Below, one piece after another: positions 36,612-45,924 of a stretch of DNA of 61,509 bases. Under the pieces are notes generated by a model. That model saw nothing but the letters and a program-made list of their open reading frames with translations. It was not told the origin of the DNA and did not search any database. The DNA is from Hyphomicrobiales bacterium (GTDB lineage: Bacteria; Pseudomonadota; Alphaproteobacteria; Rhizobiales; Rhizobiaceae), in contig NVSG01000001.1 in the NCBI GenBank assembly GCA_002401155.1, positions 969,052 through 1,030,560 on the forward strand. The letters run 5' to 3'. Every line of letters begins with the position of its first letter. Position 1 is the stretch's first letter. Both the position numbers and the translations under genes were made by a program.

Positions 36612-36814
36612 GGGCACCCTCGTCAAATGGGTTACATAAGAAGGACAGGCAGACGCACATGGATTTAAAACCCGGTGCCAGAAACGACCTGAACCATTTA
36701 GCCGTTATTGCGCCACACATAGTACGTTGTCAATGTATGGGGCCATTCGGTGGATAATTAAAATTCATCTTTAGTAGCAATCATTTCGCGTTAGCGCAGA
36801 TATCATCCCAAGCT

Positions 36815-39800
36815 TTAAGCAGCGCCGCCTTTAAGTTTGGCAATCAGTCCGGCGCTGATTTTACCATCAACGGTCATCCCGGCTCGCTGTTGGAATGCCA
36901 TTACCGCATTACGGGTCTTGGTTCCCATCAAGCCATCGGCAGGCCCTGCGTCAAAACCCATTTTAGACAGCAGCATCTGCGCACCGCGAATGGTATTGCG
37001 CATGCTCTGCTTACCATTGGCAAACGCATTGCCTTTCCATTCATTTGGAATTTCGACAAAATTTGCATTGTCATCAATTGGTGTTTTTTTCCAAAGTTCG
37101 ATTTCAGCCCGTCCATGTTCCAGCTGATCTTGCGTCATCAAACCGGCAATTGTGTCGCGTTTGGAAGAAGCATCCGAATCGCCAGCGAGTGAAGCAACAC
37201 CGAACCATTTATAGGCCGCGACCAAATCTTTCCCGACCCCCAAACCCTTGGTATAGAGAATTCCCAGATTGACCTGACTATCCTTGATGCCCAGATCAGC
37301 AGCTTTTTCGAACCATCCAGCCGCAATCTCTAAATCAGCCTTGGCACTTTGCGTTCCCATGGCAGTGACGACCGCCAAATTATGCATGGCAAGCGCATTG
37401 CCCTGTTTCGCAGCTAAACGATACCACACCATGGCCTCGTCAATATCACGAACCATGCCGTGGCCTTTTTCAAAGAAATTGCCAAGCCGGTATTGAGCCG
37501 GACCATGCCCGCGTTCTGCCGCCAGTCGATACCATTTGGCAGCTTCGGTTAAATCGCGATCGACGCCATTTCCGTCCGTATAAATACGGCCAATTTCAAA
37601 CAGCGCAGAAAGATTTCCACTCGCCGCTGCCTGCCGTAATTGGATATTGCCCACATTCGATGAAGGCACGGGCGCGTTAGTGATGGCAGTACCAACTTTG
37701 GCGGCCATCTCCATGGATTGTTCGCTCCTGAACCGAGAGCTGTCCATCATGCTATTTCCGATGGCAAACCCGCCAGAAGGAATTTCTTCATCCAACAACA
37801 TAGAGCTATCAGGCACCGCCATGAGCGTTGTGCTGCTTTTGCTATCGCCCCTTTCGAGGCTCTTGCTGATTGACCCGACAGCTAGATTGTCGATACCAGC
37901 AACCGGCGTTTGGTCCAGCATTTTAGGTGCGGGCGCAACAGCAGTTTGTTCTGCGGGTTTCCCAAAACCTGCAATCTTGTCAATGCCTTCGCCATTCAGG
38001 AACGCTGTAGCAATTGGCACAGCCATTGTCGCAATCAACACCGCAGCCGCAGCCATCAGCACAACCTTTTTACGTCTGGCAAAAAAGTCGGCAAGAGGAA
38101 ACTTCAGCTTGGATTTCGATTTGTTTTTTTCGTCAGCTTCAGCGGCATTGGCTTCCAGCGCAGCAGCCTGAGCTGCACGGCGCGCAGCAGCAATAAAATC
38201 AGTTCCGGTAACGTTGCTCGTTTCCTGTTCTTCTTTTTTGCGTTGATTGGCTTGTTGCACAAGCGCTGCCAAATCCGGCCCACCAGAACCAGGTTCCATC
38301 GGCGTATCATCAACTTCAGGAAGTTCCTTCATATCAAGGGATGGCGGCACAACTTCCCGCCCAGCAGAGCCATCCGAAGAGCGTTCTTGCGAGCGCACAG
38401 GCTCAACATGGCGATCCGTCTTGTCCTTGGAGACCGCAACAACTTCCTCGACAGTCTGCGTTTCGTTTTTGGTGCCAGCTAACGGCGCCCTTGCCTGCTT
38501 GCTCGATTGTTGCGAAGGCATTTCCATAGCAGAAGATGTTGCCTGAGATACCGCTTGTGATTTCGCTTCGAGTTGGGCTGCCAAGACCTGTCTTGCCGCC
38601 GGAGTATTCTTTCCGGTAGTTGCAATCATTCCTTCAATATCGCCAAGCCGGGTAATGATTGTATTCAAGCTGCCGCGAACGGAATCAAAAACTTGCCGGT
38701 TATCAGAGTTCTGCGATTGAGAACTATCCTGCAATTTACGAATGTCAGCGGCGATATCGCTGTATATTTTTGCGTCAATGGCCGGGCCACCTGCCTGCCC
38801 ACCGCCAATATTTGCTCTCTCAAATGTATCGTTAACCGCTTGACTTGCCACTTTGCTGGCAACTTCAATGGCTATATCCCGGCTAACCGCAACCTGTTGT
38901 TCAATCGTATCCAGCCGCTCATCCAGATGGGAAAAATCAAATGTCCCGCTCCCCGCAGCCCCCAGATGGGACGCGATATCGCTCAATTGTTTTTCAAACG
39001 CAGCCAGTTGTTTTCCTTCACCACCGCGCGATCCGTTCGCTTGGAGATCATCCATCCGCGACACAAGCTCATCAAGCTTTTTGATGATGCCGTCATCATT
39101 GCGAATAAATGCTGTCTGCTTGCCTTTCGCACCGGCAGGAACAGCGGTCAGTCCATCAATTTTTTGAGATAAAACATCAATATGGCCGGTCAGTGAGCTC
39201 AGCACATGAAGCGCTTCATCATTGTTCCCGCCGGTCCCACCAGATGCCCTGCTCGCGCCTTCTGCCACAAAAGTGTCGATGGTTTTAGCAAGGGTAGTAA
39301 CACGGGCTTCCACCCGTTCCAGCGCTTCCTGACTTGATCCTTCATTCACATTGACGCTAAGCGCCACCATGCCATGCGTTATGTCATCAAGCCGCTTTTC
39401 AAGCGAACTCAAATTGCCCCCGGATACACTGCCCCCCGCACTTGAAAGACCAGACAATGTTGAAGCAATGTTTTGCAATTGCGTGCGCATATCAGAAACA
39501 TTCTCGGCAGGAGAATGTTCCGCCAAAGCATGAAGCCTGCTGACGATATCGGCATGACTGCCATCGATTGCCTGTACCAGCTCACCGATCTGGTTTTGAT
39601 CATTGGTCATCATTTCGAGGCGCTGACCAAGCGCTGCAAAATTACTCTCCAGATCATCCTGCAATGGCGTCAAATCCACCTGAACCCCGCCCTGTGGCGC
39701 TGCCCTGTTCAATTGATCAAGTTGCGAATGAATTGCCTGCAACGAAGAGGAAACCTGCCCAAACTGCGCAGGTTGCTCACCCTGAAGAAGTTGCAATTGC

Positions 39801-40288
39801 CGCATGCCTTCTGCAATCAGCTTGATGCTGCCAAAAACTTCACTGCCAACGGCACTGTTAGCAGCTGCACTGCTAAGGGTTGCTATTTCGCGGCGAAGAG
39901 CAGCAAATTCCTGCTGCAGGTCGGGCATATAATTGCTCTGGGTGCCAGACTGCAAATGCACTGGTGTATTTTGGTTTTGGGTAAGTTCGTTCAATTTACC
40001 CGACAAACGTTCAAGACTGCTCCTAATACCAGAAACATCTCCACCAATTGGCCCACCCACTGGATAGGCCTGCTGTGCGTATTGCATGGGCACATCTTGC
40101 TGAGGTTGCATTGGCGGCATCGTTTGATGTGGCATTGCCTGCGGATAAGGCGCACGTTGTTCATGATAGGGAGGGTGATACATGGCAGGTCTGTATTGTG
40201 GAGCACTTCCCACATTTCCGCCAACATCAGCCGCAATTTGCGCCTGTTGTGCGATTAGATCATTAAGTTGCGAACGCATTCTTCCCAT
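36815..40288 (-). CDS. PodJ-like polarity protein: coiled coil, one TM, Sel1 repeats, peptidoglycan-binding domain
   Basis: An 1157-residue protein. Residues 1-90 are rich in Gln, Pro, Tyr and Met. About 100-650 is a long helical region with heptad-like spacing, followed by an acidic/basic linker. A single membrane helix (VVLMAAAAVLIATMAVPIA) lies near 742-762. Four Sel1-like repeats occupy about 893-1040 (for example EAAKWYRLAAERGHGPAQYRLG), and a peptidoglycan-binding domain ends the protein (MGFDAGPADGLMGTKTRNAV, about 1105-1125). This is the architecture of PodJ, which organises a cell pole in Caulobacter and rhizobia. The cytoplasmic part would recruit partners and the periplasmic part touch the wall. 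The ATG at 40288 has a poor ribosome site, so the start is uncertain. Confidence 0.88.
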   Translation of the reverse strand: MGRMRSQLNDLIAQQAQIAADVGGNVGSAPQYRPAMYHPPYHEQRAPYPQAMPHQTMPPMQPQQDVPMQYAQQAYPVGGPIGGDVSGIRSSLERLSGKLNELTQNQNTPVHLQSGTQSNYMPDLQQEFAALRREIATLSSAAANSAVGSEVFGSIKLIAEGMRQLQLLQGEQPAQFGQVSSSLQAIHSQLDQLNRAAPQGGVQVDLTPLQDDLESNFAALGQRLEMMTNDQNQIGELVQAIDGSHADIVSRLHALAEHSPAENVSDMRTQLQNIASTLSGLSSAGGSVSGGNLSSLEKRLDDITHGMVALSVNVNEGSSQEALERVEARVTTLAKTIDTFVAEGASRASGGTGGNNDEALHVLSSLTGHIDVLSQKIDGLTAVPAGAKGKQTAFIRNDDGIIKKLDELVSRMDDLQANGSRGGEGKQLAAFEKQLSDIASHLGAAGSGTFDFSHLDERLDTIEQQVAVSRDIAIEVASKVASQAVNDTFERANIGGGQAGGPAIDAKIYSDIAADIRKLQDSSQSQNSDNRQVFDSVRGSLNTIITRLGDIEGMIATTGKNTPAARQVLAAQLEAKSQAVSQATSSAMEMPSQQSSKQARAPLAGTKNETQTVEEVVAVSKDKTDRHVEPVRSQERSSDGSAGREVVPPSLDMKELPEVDDTPMEPGSGGPDLAALVQQANQRKKEEQETSNVTGTDFIAAARRAAQAAALEANAAEADEKNKSKSKLKFPLADFFARRKKVVLMAAAAVLIATMAVPIATAFLNGEGIDKIAGFGKPAEQTAVAPAPKMLDQTPVAGIDNLAVGSISKSLERGDSKSSTTLMAVPDSSMLLDEEIPSGGFAIGNSMMDSSRFRSEQSMEMAAKVGTAITNAPVPSSNVGNIQLRQAAASGNLSALFEIGRIYTDGNGVDRDLTEAAKWYRLAAERGHGPAQYRLGNFFEKGHGMVRDIDEAMVWYRLAAKQGNALAMHNLAVVTAMGTQSAKADLEIAAGWFEKAADLGIKDSQVNLGILYTKGLGVGKDLVAAYKWFGVASLAGDSDASSKRDTIAGLMTQDQLEHGRAEIELWKKTPIDDNANFVEIPNEWKGNAFANGKQSMRNTIRGAQMLLSKMGFDAGPADGLMGTKTRNAVMAFQQRAGMTVDGKISAGLIAKLKGGAA

Positions 40289-40780
40289 ATCGGTATCCAG
40301 ATATATTGGTTCTTCGTCGAAAAATTATTCAAATCATCAGAGAATCACTGCTCTTCTCTGCCCCAGTTTTCGCGGCTCAGGGTAAACAACTGGTTAACTG
40401 AATGCTAAAAACTCATTAATCTTTCAATCTGAGTAAAATTTGTACAAATTTCGGCTTCTTTTTTACAAAAAAACCGTTTCCACAAAATTTAATTTCCAAC
40501 CATAATTTCAACTAATAAATTGTAATTACAATGAAATTTGAAACTTAACGGGCAAGGATCAGAGGTACCCAATTATTTTTGTTACTTGGAACCTTTGAAA
40601 ACTTTGACAACGGTTATTTTCTTAGTTATCTAACCATTGGGGGCTGGCAGAATATATATTTTGCGATTCTCCGTGTTCAAGAAGAACATGTTGCTTTAAA
40701 AATCCTGCGATTGTGGATATCTCACAGGATAAGACCCAAAGCGACATCGTAGAGCTGTTTTGAGAGCAGAAAGTATACGA
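40289..40780. other. AT-rich 492-base intergenic region upstream of the PodJ-like and MerR genes
   Basis: No convincing gene is seen here. The region holds divergent promoters and several sites. There is a CtrA-like TTAA-N7-CTAA (40394-40408), two GANTC sites (40342-40346 and 40665-40669), and perfect palindromes AAATTTGTACAAATTT (40436-40451) and ATTGTAATTACAAT (40519-40532). A TGTTC-N5-GAACA dyad (40674-40688) lies close to the MerR gene. A 74-codon frame on the minus strand lacks a ribosome site and looks random. Confidence 0.6.
40394..40408. promoter_or_regulatory. CtrA-like site upstream of the PodJ-like gene
   Basis: TTAA-CTGAATG-CTAA matches the CtrA consensus TTAA-N7-TTAA in seven of eight fixed positions and lies about 110 bases upstream of the PodJ-like start. 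In an AT-rich region such a match can occur by chance. The link to a polarity gene makes it plausible. Confidence 0.35.
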
Positions 40781-41224
40781 ATGGCAGGCAGGGAACCTAC
40801 CATTTCGCATCTTGATCGTTTGATCGTGCGCGATGGTACAGATCACATATATAAATCCGAAAATGAAGTTTTCAAAATCGGAGATTTAGCGAAGGAATTT
40901 AGTGTAACTTTACGCACTCTTCGCTTCTATGAAGACCGCGGGCTGATGACGCCCGCACGAAATGGCTCAACGCGCCTATATTCCTTAAAAGATCGCAGTC
41001 GGTTAAAACTGATACTGCTGGCAAAGCGCGTTGGCTTCTCCCTAATCGAAATCCATGAATTAATGGAAATCTATGATTTGGGAGATCAGAATAACTGGCA
41101 CTTGCAATTGGTACTGGATAAATTCAGAGGCCAGATGGTAATTCTAAGTGAGCAGAAAATAGAGTTGGATAAATCGATAGAAGAACTGGGCGACATCGTC
41201 ACTTCTCTCGAAGGCATGCTTTAA
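40781..41224 (+). CDS. MerR-family transcriptional regulator
   Basis: A 147-residue regulator. The MerR winged-helix domain occupies about residues 30-100 (FKIGDLAKEFSVTLRTLRFY, then EDRGLMTPARNGSTRLYS), followed by a coiled-coil dimerisation helix. No cysteine metal site is visible, so it is not a metal sensor of the classical type. It lies ahead of a beta-oxidation operon and resembles MerR regulators of fatty-acid or branched-chain acyl-CoA degradation (LiuR-like). A dyad at 41806-41821 in the operon promoter is the likely target. I preferred the ATG at 40781; a TTG at 40760 is also in frame. Confidence 0.88.
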   Translation: MAGREPTISHLDRLIVRDGTDHIYKSENEVFKIGDLAKEFSVTLRTLRFYEDRGLMTPARNGSTRLYSLKDRSRLKLILLAKRVGFSLIEIHELMEIYDLGDQNNWHLQLVLDKFRGQMVILSEQKIELDKSIEELGDIVTSLEGML

Positions 41225-41258
41225 GCCAGAAACTCGTAACCACGATTGGTGGGAATGT

Positions 41259-41280
41259 CAGGGCGCTAAAAAGCGCCCTG
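41259..41280. terminator. Perfect hairpin downstream of the MerR gene
   Basis: The 9-bp stem CAGGGCGCT / AGCGCCCTG with an AAAA loop lies 35 bases past the MerR stop and 30 bases before the next ATG. No T-run follows. It may weaken read-through into the small secreted gene or stabilise the mRNA end. Confidence 0.5.
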
Positions 41281-41309
41281 TGCAAGCGTAGTTCTGTGGA
41301 GTAACGCCA

Positions 41310-41717
41310 ATGAAGAATATGACAAAAATCGCAATTCTTTGCGCATTGACTTTCTATGCGCTGAGCGCAATTGCCTATTCATCGGAAGGTATGGCATCAA
41401 AATACACCGGCTGGATGAAAGTCCGGTCAATGACGAGTTTTGGCCGCAAGCTCAAATCCAAAAAGCTTGTTCCTTATAATATTCAATGTCGCAAAAGTTC
41501 ATCAGGCAACAGTCGTGCCAGCGCCCAATTTCGGGTCAAGACGCATGCGACCAGTACCAGCGGAGCCCCCGCTTGGACCATGGCAACCAACCCAATCAAC
41601 CTCAACAGCTACAATGCGTATTGCAAGTCGGGAAGAACTAAGGCTCAGAGTGTTTCATGTGTTCGCCCCGGCAAATCCGGTCTGGGTGTAATGTGTCTGA
41701 TTGTTCACCAAAAATAG
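41310..41717 (+). CDS. Hypothetical secreted basic protein
   Basis: A 135-residue protein with a signal peptide (hydrophobic residues 5-22, MTKIAILCALTFYALSAIA) and a basic mature part with four cysteines (IQCRKS, AYCKSG, VSCVRP, VMCLIV) that may form two disulfides. No family recognised. Ribosome site GGAG. It lies between the MerR gene and the acyl-CoA dehydrogenase operon and ends 225 bases before it. It may be co-transcribed with merR or independent. Confidence 0.72.
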   Translation: MKNMTKIAILCALTFYALSAIAYSSEGMASKYTGWMKVRSMTSFGRKLKSKKLVPYNIQCRKSSSGNSRASAQFRVKTHATSTSGAPAWTMATNPINLNSYNAYCKSGRTKAQSVSCVRPGKSGLGVMCLIVHQK

Positions 41718-41805
41718 CAGACAAATTCCAACAGCCCATCACCCCGCAATCACTCCCTTCGCTCCCTTGAATTTCCCCACATAAATTTCACCTGCTTTTC
41801 AATTG

Positions 41806-41821
41806 ACGTTTACGGAAACGT
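41806..41821. promoter_or_regulatory. Dyad operator in the beta-oxidation operon promoter
   Basis: A perfect inverted repeat ACGTTT-ACGG-AAACGT overlaps a -35-like TTGACG (41803-41808) about 120 bases upstream of the first acyl-CoA dehydrogenase gene. An ACGT-containing dyad near a promoter is the sort of site bound by MerR-type regulators of acyl-CoA degradation; the adjacent MerR protein is the obvious candidate. No clear -10 at standard spacing is seen. Confidence 0.6.
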
Positions 41822-41942
41822 AATAGTTTGCTATTAGGCAATTTAGAGGCTCCAATTAGTAATAATCTGCATCTTGCAGAACGCACCATTTGGGGTCCAT
41901 ACTGGCCTTATTCATATACATATGATCGATTGGGAGATTGAG

Positions 41943-43739
41943 ATGCCTAGCTACCGCGCACCCGTTGAAGAAACCATGTTTGTATTGAAAGATGTTTTGA
42001 ACATCGAGCGTTATAATAATTTGCCGGGGTTCGAAGATGCTACCCCTGATTTGATCGAAGCAATTCTCACCGAGGGCGCAAAACTTTGCGAGGAAGTCCT
42101 CCAGCCAATCAATCATTCAGGCGATCAGGAAGGCTGCACCCGACATGACGATGGCTCGGTAACCACACCCAAAGGTTTCAAAGAAGCTTACGCCGCGCAC
42201 AGCGCTGGCGAATGGAATGGTCTCGCAGCCGACCCGGAATATGGCGGTCAGGGATTGCCATTTGTTTTGCACACGGCTGTTGCCGAATATTTCTCTGCCT
42301 CCAATCAGGCATTTTCCATGTATGCGGGTCTGACACAGGGCGCCATGGCCGCCATTCAGGTGCATGGCACCGATGCACAGAAGCAAGGTTATTTGCCAAA
42401 AATGATCACCGGCGAATGGACCGGCACCATGAACTTGACCGAGTCCCATTGCGGCACTGATCTTGGCCTGTTGCGTACCAAAGCCGTGCCGAATGCCGAT
42501 GGCTCTTATAAACTTACCGGTCAGAAAATTTTCATCTCCGCTGGTGAGCACGATCTTGCAGAAAACATCATTCATCTGGTTCTAGCCCGCATCGAAGGTG
42601 AGCCGGAAGGCATAAAGGGCGTATCACTTTTCATCGTACCAAAATTCCTCATCAAGGAAGATGGCACTTTGGGCGAACGCAATCCGGTCACCTGTGGCGC
42701 GATTGAAAAGAAAATGGGCATCCATGCGAATTCAACTTGTGTGCTCAATTATGACGAAGCCGAAGGCTATCTCATCGGAGAAAAGAACAAGGGCATGCGC
42801 GCCATGTTCGTGATGATGAATGAAGCCCGCCTCGGCGTTGGCCTTCAGGGTCTGGCAATTTCAGAAGTCGCGTATCAAAACGCCGTTGAATATGCGCGGG
42901 ATCGCATTCAGGGACGCGCCCTAACCGGCCCGGCTAATCCCGATAAAAAAGCCGATCCAATCATCGTTCATCCAGACGTGCGCCGCATGTTGATGAACAT
43001 CAAAGCATCCAACGAAGCTGGCCGCGCATTCCTGCTTTGGGCAGCCCTCAAAGGCGACATCTCCCACCGCTCCGGCGATGAAGAAGAGCGCCAGCAAGCT
43101 GACGATCTGATGGGCCTTTTAACCCCGATCGTCAAAGGCGTTTTAACCGACAGAGGTTTTGATAATACGGTTGCCGCACAACAGGTTTACGGCGGTCACG
43201 GCTACATTCAGGAATGGGGCATGGACCAATTCGTTCGTGACGCCCGCATCGCGCAAATTTATGAAGGCGCCAACGGCGTTCAGGCACTCGATCTGGTTGG
43301 CCGTAAATTGCCAAAAGACGGTGGTCGCGCCATGCGTCTCTTCATGGAAGAAGTTTCCAACTTCACCAAAAAGCATAAAGAAAACGAGGCTATGCAGCCT
43401 TATACCAAACCACTATTTGATGCGGTCAAAGACCTCAACGCCGCCACCATGTGGCTGATGAAAAACGGCATGGAAAATCCCAACAATGCGGGCGCTGCCT
43501 CCACCGACTACATGCATTTGATGGGGCTGGTTACCCTCGGTTATATGTGGGCAATGATGGTTGAAAAATCACTCAAAGCCCTTGAGGGCGACACCAATGG
43601 CCGCGATGAATTCTACCAGACCAAACTGGTCACCGGAAAATATTTCATGGAACGCATCATGCCTGAAACCAAAGCGCATCTGGCCCGCATCGAAAGCGGA
43701 TGCGAAACCATGATGGCATTGGACGAAGCAGCATTTTAA
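41943..43739 (+). CDS. Acyl-CoA dehydrogenase, long form with C-terminal domain
   Basis: A 598-residue FAD flavoprotein that introduces the first double bond of beta-oxidation. The N-terminal extension [19 protein letters not shown] is typical of the FadE5-like long group. The flavin region [13 protein letters not shown] is near residue 160, the C-terminal helical domain holds [18 protein letters not shown] near 420, and the catalytic-glutamate position is likely in [11 protein letters not shown]. The ATG at 41943 has ribosome site GGGAG; an earlier ATG in frame is not conserved. It opens a long plus-strand operon. Confidence 0.93.
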   Translation: MPSYRAPVEETMFVLKDVLNIERYNNLPGFEDATPDLIEAILTEGAKLCEEVLQPINHSGDQEGCTRHDDGSVTTPKGFKEAYAAHSAGEWNGLAADPEYGGQGLPFVLHTAVAEYFSASNQAFSMYAGLTQGAMAAIQVHGTDAQKQGYLPKMITGEWTGTMNLTESHCGTDLGLLRTKAVPNADGSYKLTGQKIFISAGEHDLAENIIHLVLARIEGEPEGIKGVSLFIVPKFLIKEDGTLGERNPVTCGAIEKKMGIHANSTCVLNYDEAEGYLIGEKNKGMRAMFVMMNEARLGVGLQGLAISEVAYQNAVEYARDRIQGRALTGPANPDKKADPIIVHPDVRRMLMNIKASNEAGRAFLLWAALKGDISHRSGDEEERQQADDLMGLLTPIVKGVLTDRGFDNTVAAQQVYGGHGYIQEWGMDQFVRDARIAQIYEGANGVQALDLVGRKLPKDGGRAMRLFMEEVSNFTKKHKENEAMQPYTKPLFDAVKDLNAATMWLMKNGMENPNNAGAASTDYMHLMGLVTLGYMWAMMVEKSLKALEGDTNGRDEFYQTKLVTGKYFMERIMPETKAHLARIESGCETMMALDEAAF

Positions 43740-43750
43740 GGGGGAAATTA

Positions 43751-44920
43751 ATGAACAATCCAGCTGAAATTTTGGGGACACCCAAACCGTCATGGAAAAC
43801 CGAAGACGTCACCATGTTGGAAGACATGGCGGATCGCTTTTTCGACGCAGAAATCGCCCCTCATTATGATACTTACGAAAAGAACGAAATCGTTGATCGT
43901 TCCGCGTGGGAAAAAGCCGGACAGACCGGCCTCCTATGCGCGTCAGTGCCAGAAGAATATGGCGGCGCAGGCGGTACTTACGCCCATGAAGCGGCCATCA
44001 TAGAAAGCCTCGGCCATGCCGGTCTCGATGGTTTCGGTATCGCGCTTCATTCAGCCATCGTTGCGCCCTACATTTTAAACCACGGCACAGAAGAACAAAA
44101 ACAAAGATGGCTCCCGCGCCTTGCAACAGGCGAACTGATCGGCGCGATTGCCATGTCAGAACCGGGCGCCGGTTCCGATCTTCAAGGCATCAAAACCACC
44201 GCAGTTCAGGACGGCAATCAATACCGCATCAACGGCTCGAAAACTTTCATCACCAACGGACAAAATGCAAATCTGGTCATTCTGGTGGTCAAAACCGACC
44301 CAAGCAAAGGCGCCAAAGGTACATCCCTCATCGTCATTGAAACCGAAGACCTTGATGGTTTCAAGCGTGGCCGCAACCTCGATAAAATCGGGCTGAAAGC
44401 CAATGACACCTCGGAGTTATTCTTCGATGAAATGAAAGTGCCCCTGACCAATCTGCTCGGCAAGGAAGAAGGTCTCGGTTTCTTCCAACTGATGAATGAA
44501 CTACCTCAGGAACGCTTGCTAATCGCCAATCAGGCCATTGCTTCAATCGAACGGGCACTGGCGCTGACAATTGAATACGTCAAAGAACGCAAGGCCTTCG
44601 GTAAATCGGTGATGGATTTTCAAAACACCCAGTTCAAACTGGCCGAAATGAAATCCGAAGCCACCATGGCGCGGGTATTTGTCGACCATTGCGTCGCTGA
44701 ACATCTGGAAGGTCGCCTTGACCAGACCACTGCTTCCATGGCCAAATTGCTACTCACCGACCTACAATGCAAAGTTATCGATGAATGCCTGCAATTATTC
44801 GGTGGCTATGGTTATATGAATGAATATCCCATCGCCAGAATGTTCCGCGACGCCCGCGTCCAGCGCATCTATGGCGGCACCAACGAAATTATGAAGCTGC
44901 TGATTGCACGCAGTCTCTAG
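43751..44920 (+). CDS. Acyl-CoA dehydrogenase
   Basis: A 389-residue acyl-CoA dehydrogenase of the standard length. AMSEPGAGSDLQG near residue 135 is the flavin/substrate signature, and QLFGGYGYMNEYPIARMFRDARVQ is at 345-370, with the catalytic region in RIYGGTNEIMKLL. It starts 11 bases after the longer dehydrogenase gene with ribosome site GGGGAAA. Having two dehydrogenases of different size in one operon suggests different chain lengths or a branched substrate. Confidence 0.94.
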   Translation: MNNPAEILGTPKPSWKTEDVTMLEDMADRFFDAEIAPHYDTYEKNEIVDRSAWEKAGQTGLLCASVPEEYGGAGGTYAHEAAIIESLGHAGLDGFGIALHSAIVAPYILNHGTEEQKQRWLPRLATGELIGAIAMSEPGAGSDLQGIKTTAVQDGNQYRINGSKTFITNGQNANLVILVVKTDPSKGAKGTSLIVIETEDLDGFKRGRNLDKIGLKANDTSELFFDEMKVPLTNLLGKEEGLGFFQLMNELPQERLLIANQAIASIERALALTIEYVKERKAFGKSVMDFQNTQFKLAEMKSEATMARVFVDHCVAEHLEGRLDQTTASMAKLLLTDLQCKVIDECLQLFGGYGYMNEYPIARMFRDARVQRIYGGTNEIMKLLIARSL

Positions 44921-44932
44921 AGAGAAAACACC

Positions 44933-45562
44933 ATGGCTGACTTCACTCTTAAATGTTTTCTTGAATCAGGAAATTGCTACAAACCCGCTCTGATGTTGCA
45001 ACTATGCGGCGCAGACTGGGAGGCTGAATGGGTGGATTTTTTCAATGGCGCTCATAAAACTTCGGAATATCGCGAGCAAAACGAAATGGCAGAAGCGCCT
45101 GTCCTGATCGATCACACTGAGAACGATCTGATTATCAGTCAGTCCGGCGTCATGCTTTATCATCTGGCAGAAAAATTTGGCAAGTTCGGCCCCGAGAGTA
45201 AAGCCGAGGAACGCGAAATCATGCGCTGGATTCTGTGGGACAACCACAGACTTACCGGTTATGTTTCCCTATGGCGTTTTTTGAAAAAGTTTCTTAACAA
45301 AGACGGCGATCCGGAAACCGAATTCATGAAAAGCCGGGCAATGTCGGCCATCAAAACACTAAATCATCATTTAGAAGGCCGTGATTGGGTGGCGAGCGAG
45401 CGTCCAACCATCGCAGACATATCGCTGGTGGGTTACCTGTTTTGGCCAGAACATTATGGTGTAAACTGGGATAACTATCCCAACATCAAAAAATGGCTCG
45501 AACGGGTAAAAGGTCTGGATGGCTGGAAAAGTCAGGAAGATATTCTGCCTTCCAATGCATAG
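44933..45562 (+). CDS. Glutathione S-transferase family protein
   Basis: A 209-residue cytoplasmic GST. The thioredoxin-like N-terminal domain (residues 1-80) includes the cis-proline region EAPVLIDHTENDLIISQSGV, and the helical domain contains ERPTIADISLVGYLFWPE near 155. It has a serine/tyrosine-less N-terminus (FLESGNCYKPALML) where a catalytic serine may lie. It sits 12 bases after the dehydrogenase gene and is probably involved in detoxifying an electrophilic acyl intermediate. The exact activity is unknown. Confidence 0.9.
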   Translation: MADFTLKCFLESGNCYKPALMLQLCGADWEAEWVDFFNGAHKTSEYREQNEMAEAPVLIDHTENDLIISQSGVMLYHLAEKFGKFGPESKAEEREIMRWILWDNHRLTGYVSLWRFLKKFLNKDGDPETEFMKSRAMSAIKTLNHHLEGRDWVASERPTIADISLVGYLFWPEHYGVNWDNYPNIKKWLERVKGLDGWKSQEDILPSNA

Positions 45563-45601
45563 CGTAATTTAAAAATACAAACTCGAACGAGGAGAAGCAA
45601 A

Positions 45602-45898
45602 ATGGCTAAAAAAGGATATTGGATGGGGCACGTAGAAGTGCATGATCCCGAGCGCTATAAATTATATATCAAAGGCGCAACACCTGCCTACGAAGAATAT
45701 GGTGCAAAATTTCTGGCTCGTGGTGGCACTTACGAAGCTCCCGAAGGCGATGGATATTCACGCAATGTTATCATTGAGTTTGAAAGCTATCAAACTGCTT
45801 TGGCCTGCTACAATTCCCCCGATTATGTGGCCGCACGCGAACACCGCATCGCCGCATCCAACGGACAAATTACCATTGTCGAAGGCCACGAGGGCTAA
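45602..45898 (+). CDS. DUF1330 family protein
   Basis: A 98-residue ferredoxin-like alpha/beta barrel protein. The family pattern YWMGHVEVHDPERYKLYIKGATPAYEEYG spans residues 6-34 and is followed by FLARGG and the RNVIIEF strand. DUF1330 proteins are of unknown activity and are often found in degradation operons. Ribosome site GAGGAG. It lies between the GST and thiolase genes. Confidence 0.92.
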   Translation: MAKKGYWMGHVEVHDPERYKLYIKGATPAYEEYGAKFLARGGTYEAPEGDGYSRNVIIEFESYQTALACYNSPDYVAAREHRIAASNGQITIVEGHEG

Positions 45899-45924
45899 TC
45901 GATAACTTACTATAGGAGGCCATA

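Noticed and set aside
38573..39172. A 199-codon open frame on the plus strand opposite the PodJ-like gene
   Set aside because: Same reason; no motif and no start signal.
39473..40258. A 261-codon open frame on the plus strand opposite the PodJ-like gene
   Set aside because: It is antisense to the coiled-coil coding region and has a composition (Leu, His, Arg, Cys) typical of a reverse-complement shadow.
40289..40780. A tRNA or small RNA gene in the AT-rich region
   Set aside because: No cloverleaf or terminator with T-run is seen; only palindromes and promoter-like sites are present.
40622..40846. A 74-codon minus-strand frame in the large intergenic region
   Set aside because: No ribosome site, no family resemblance, and it runs into the MerR coding region on the other strand.
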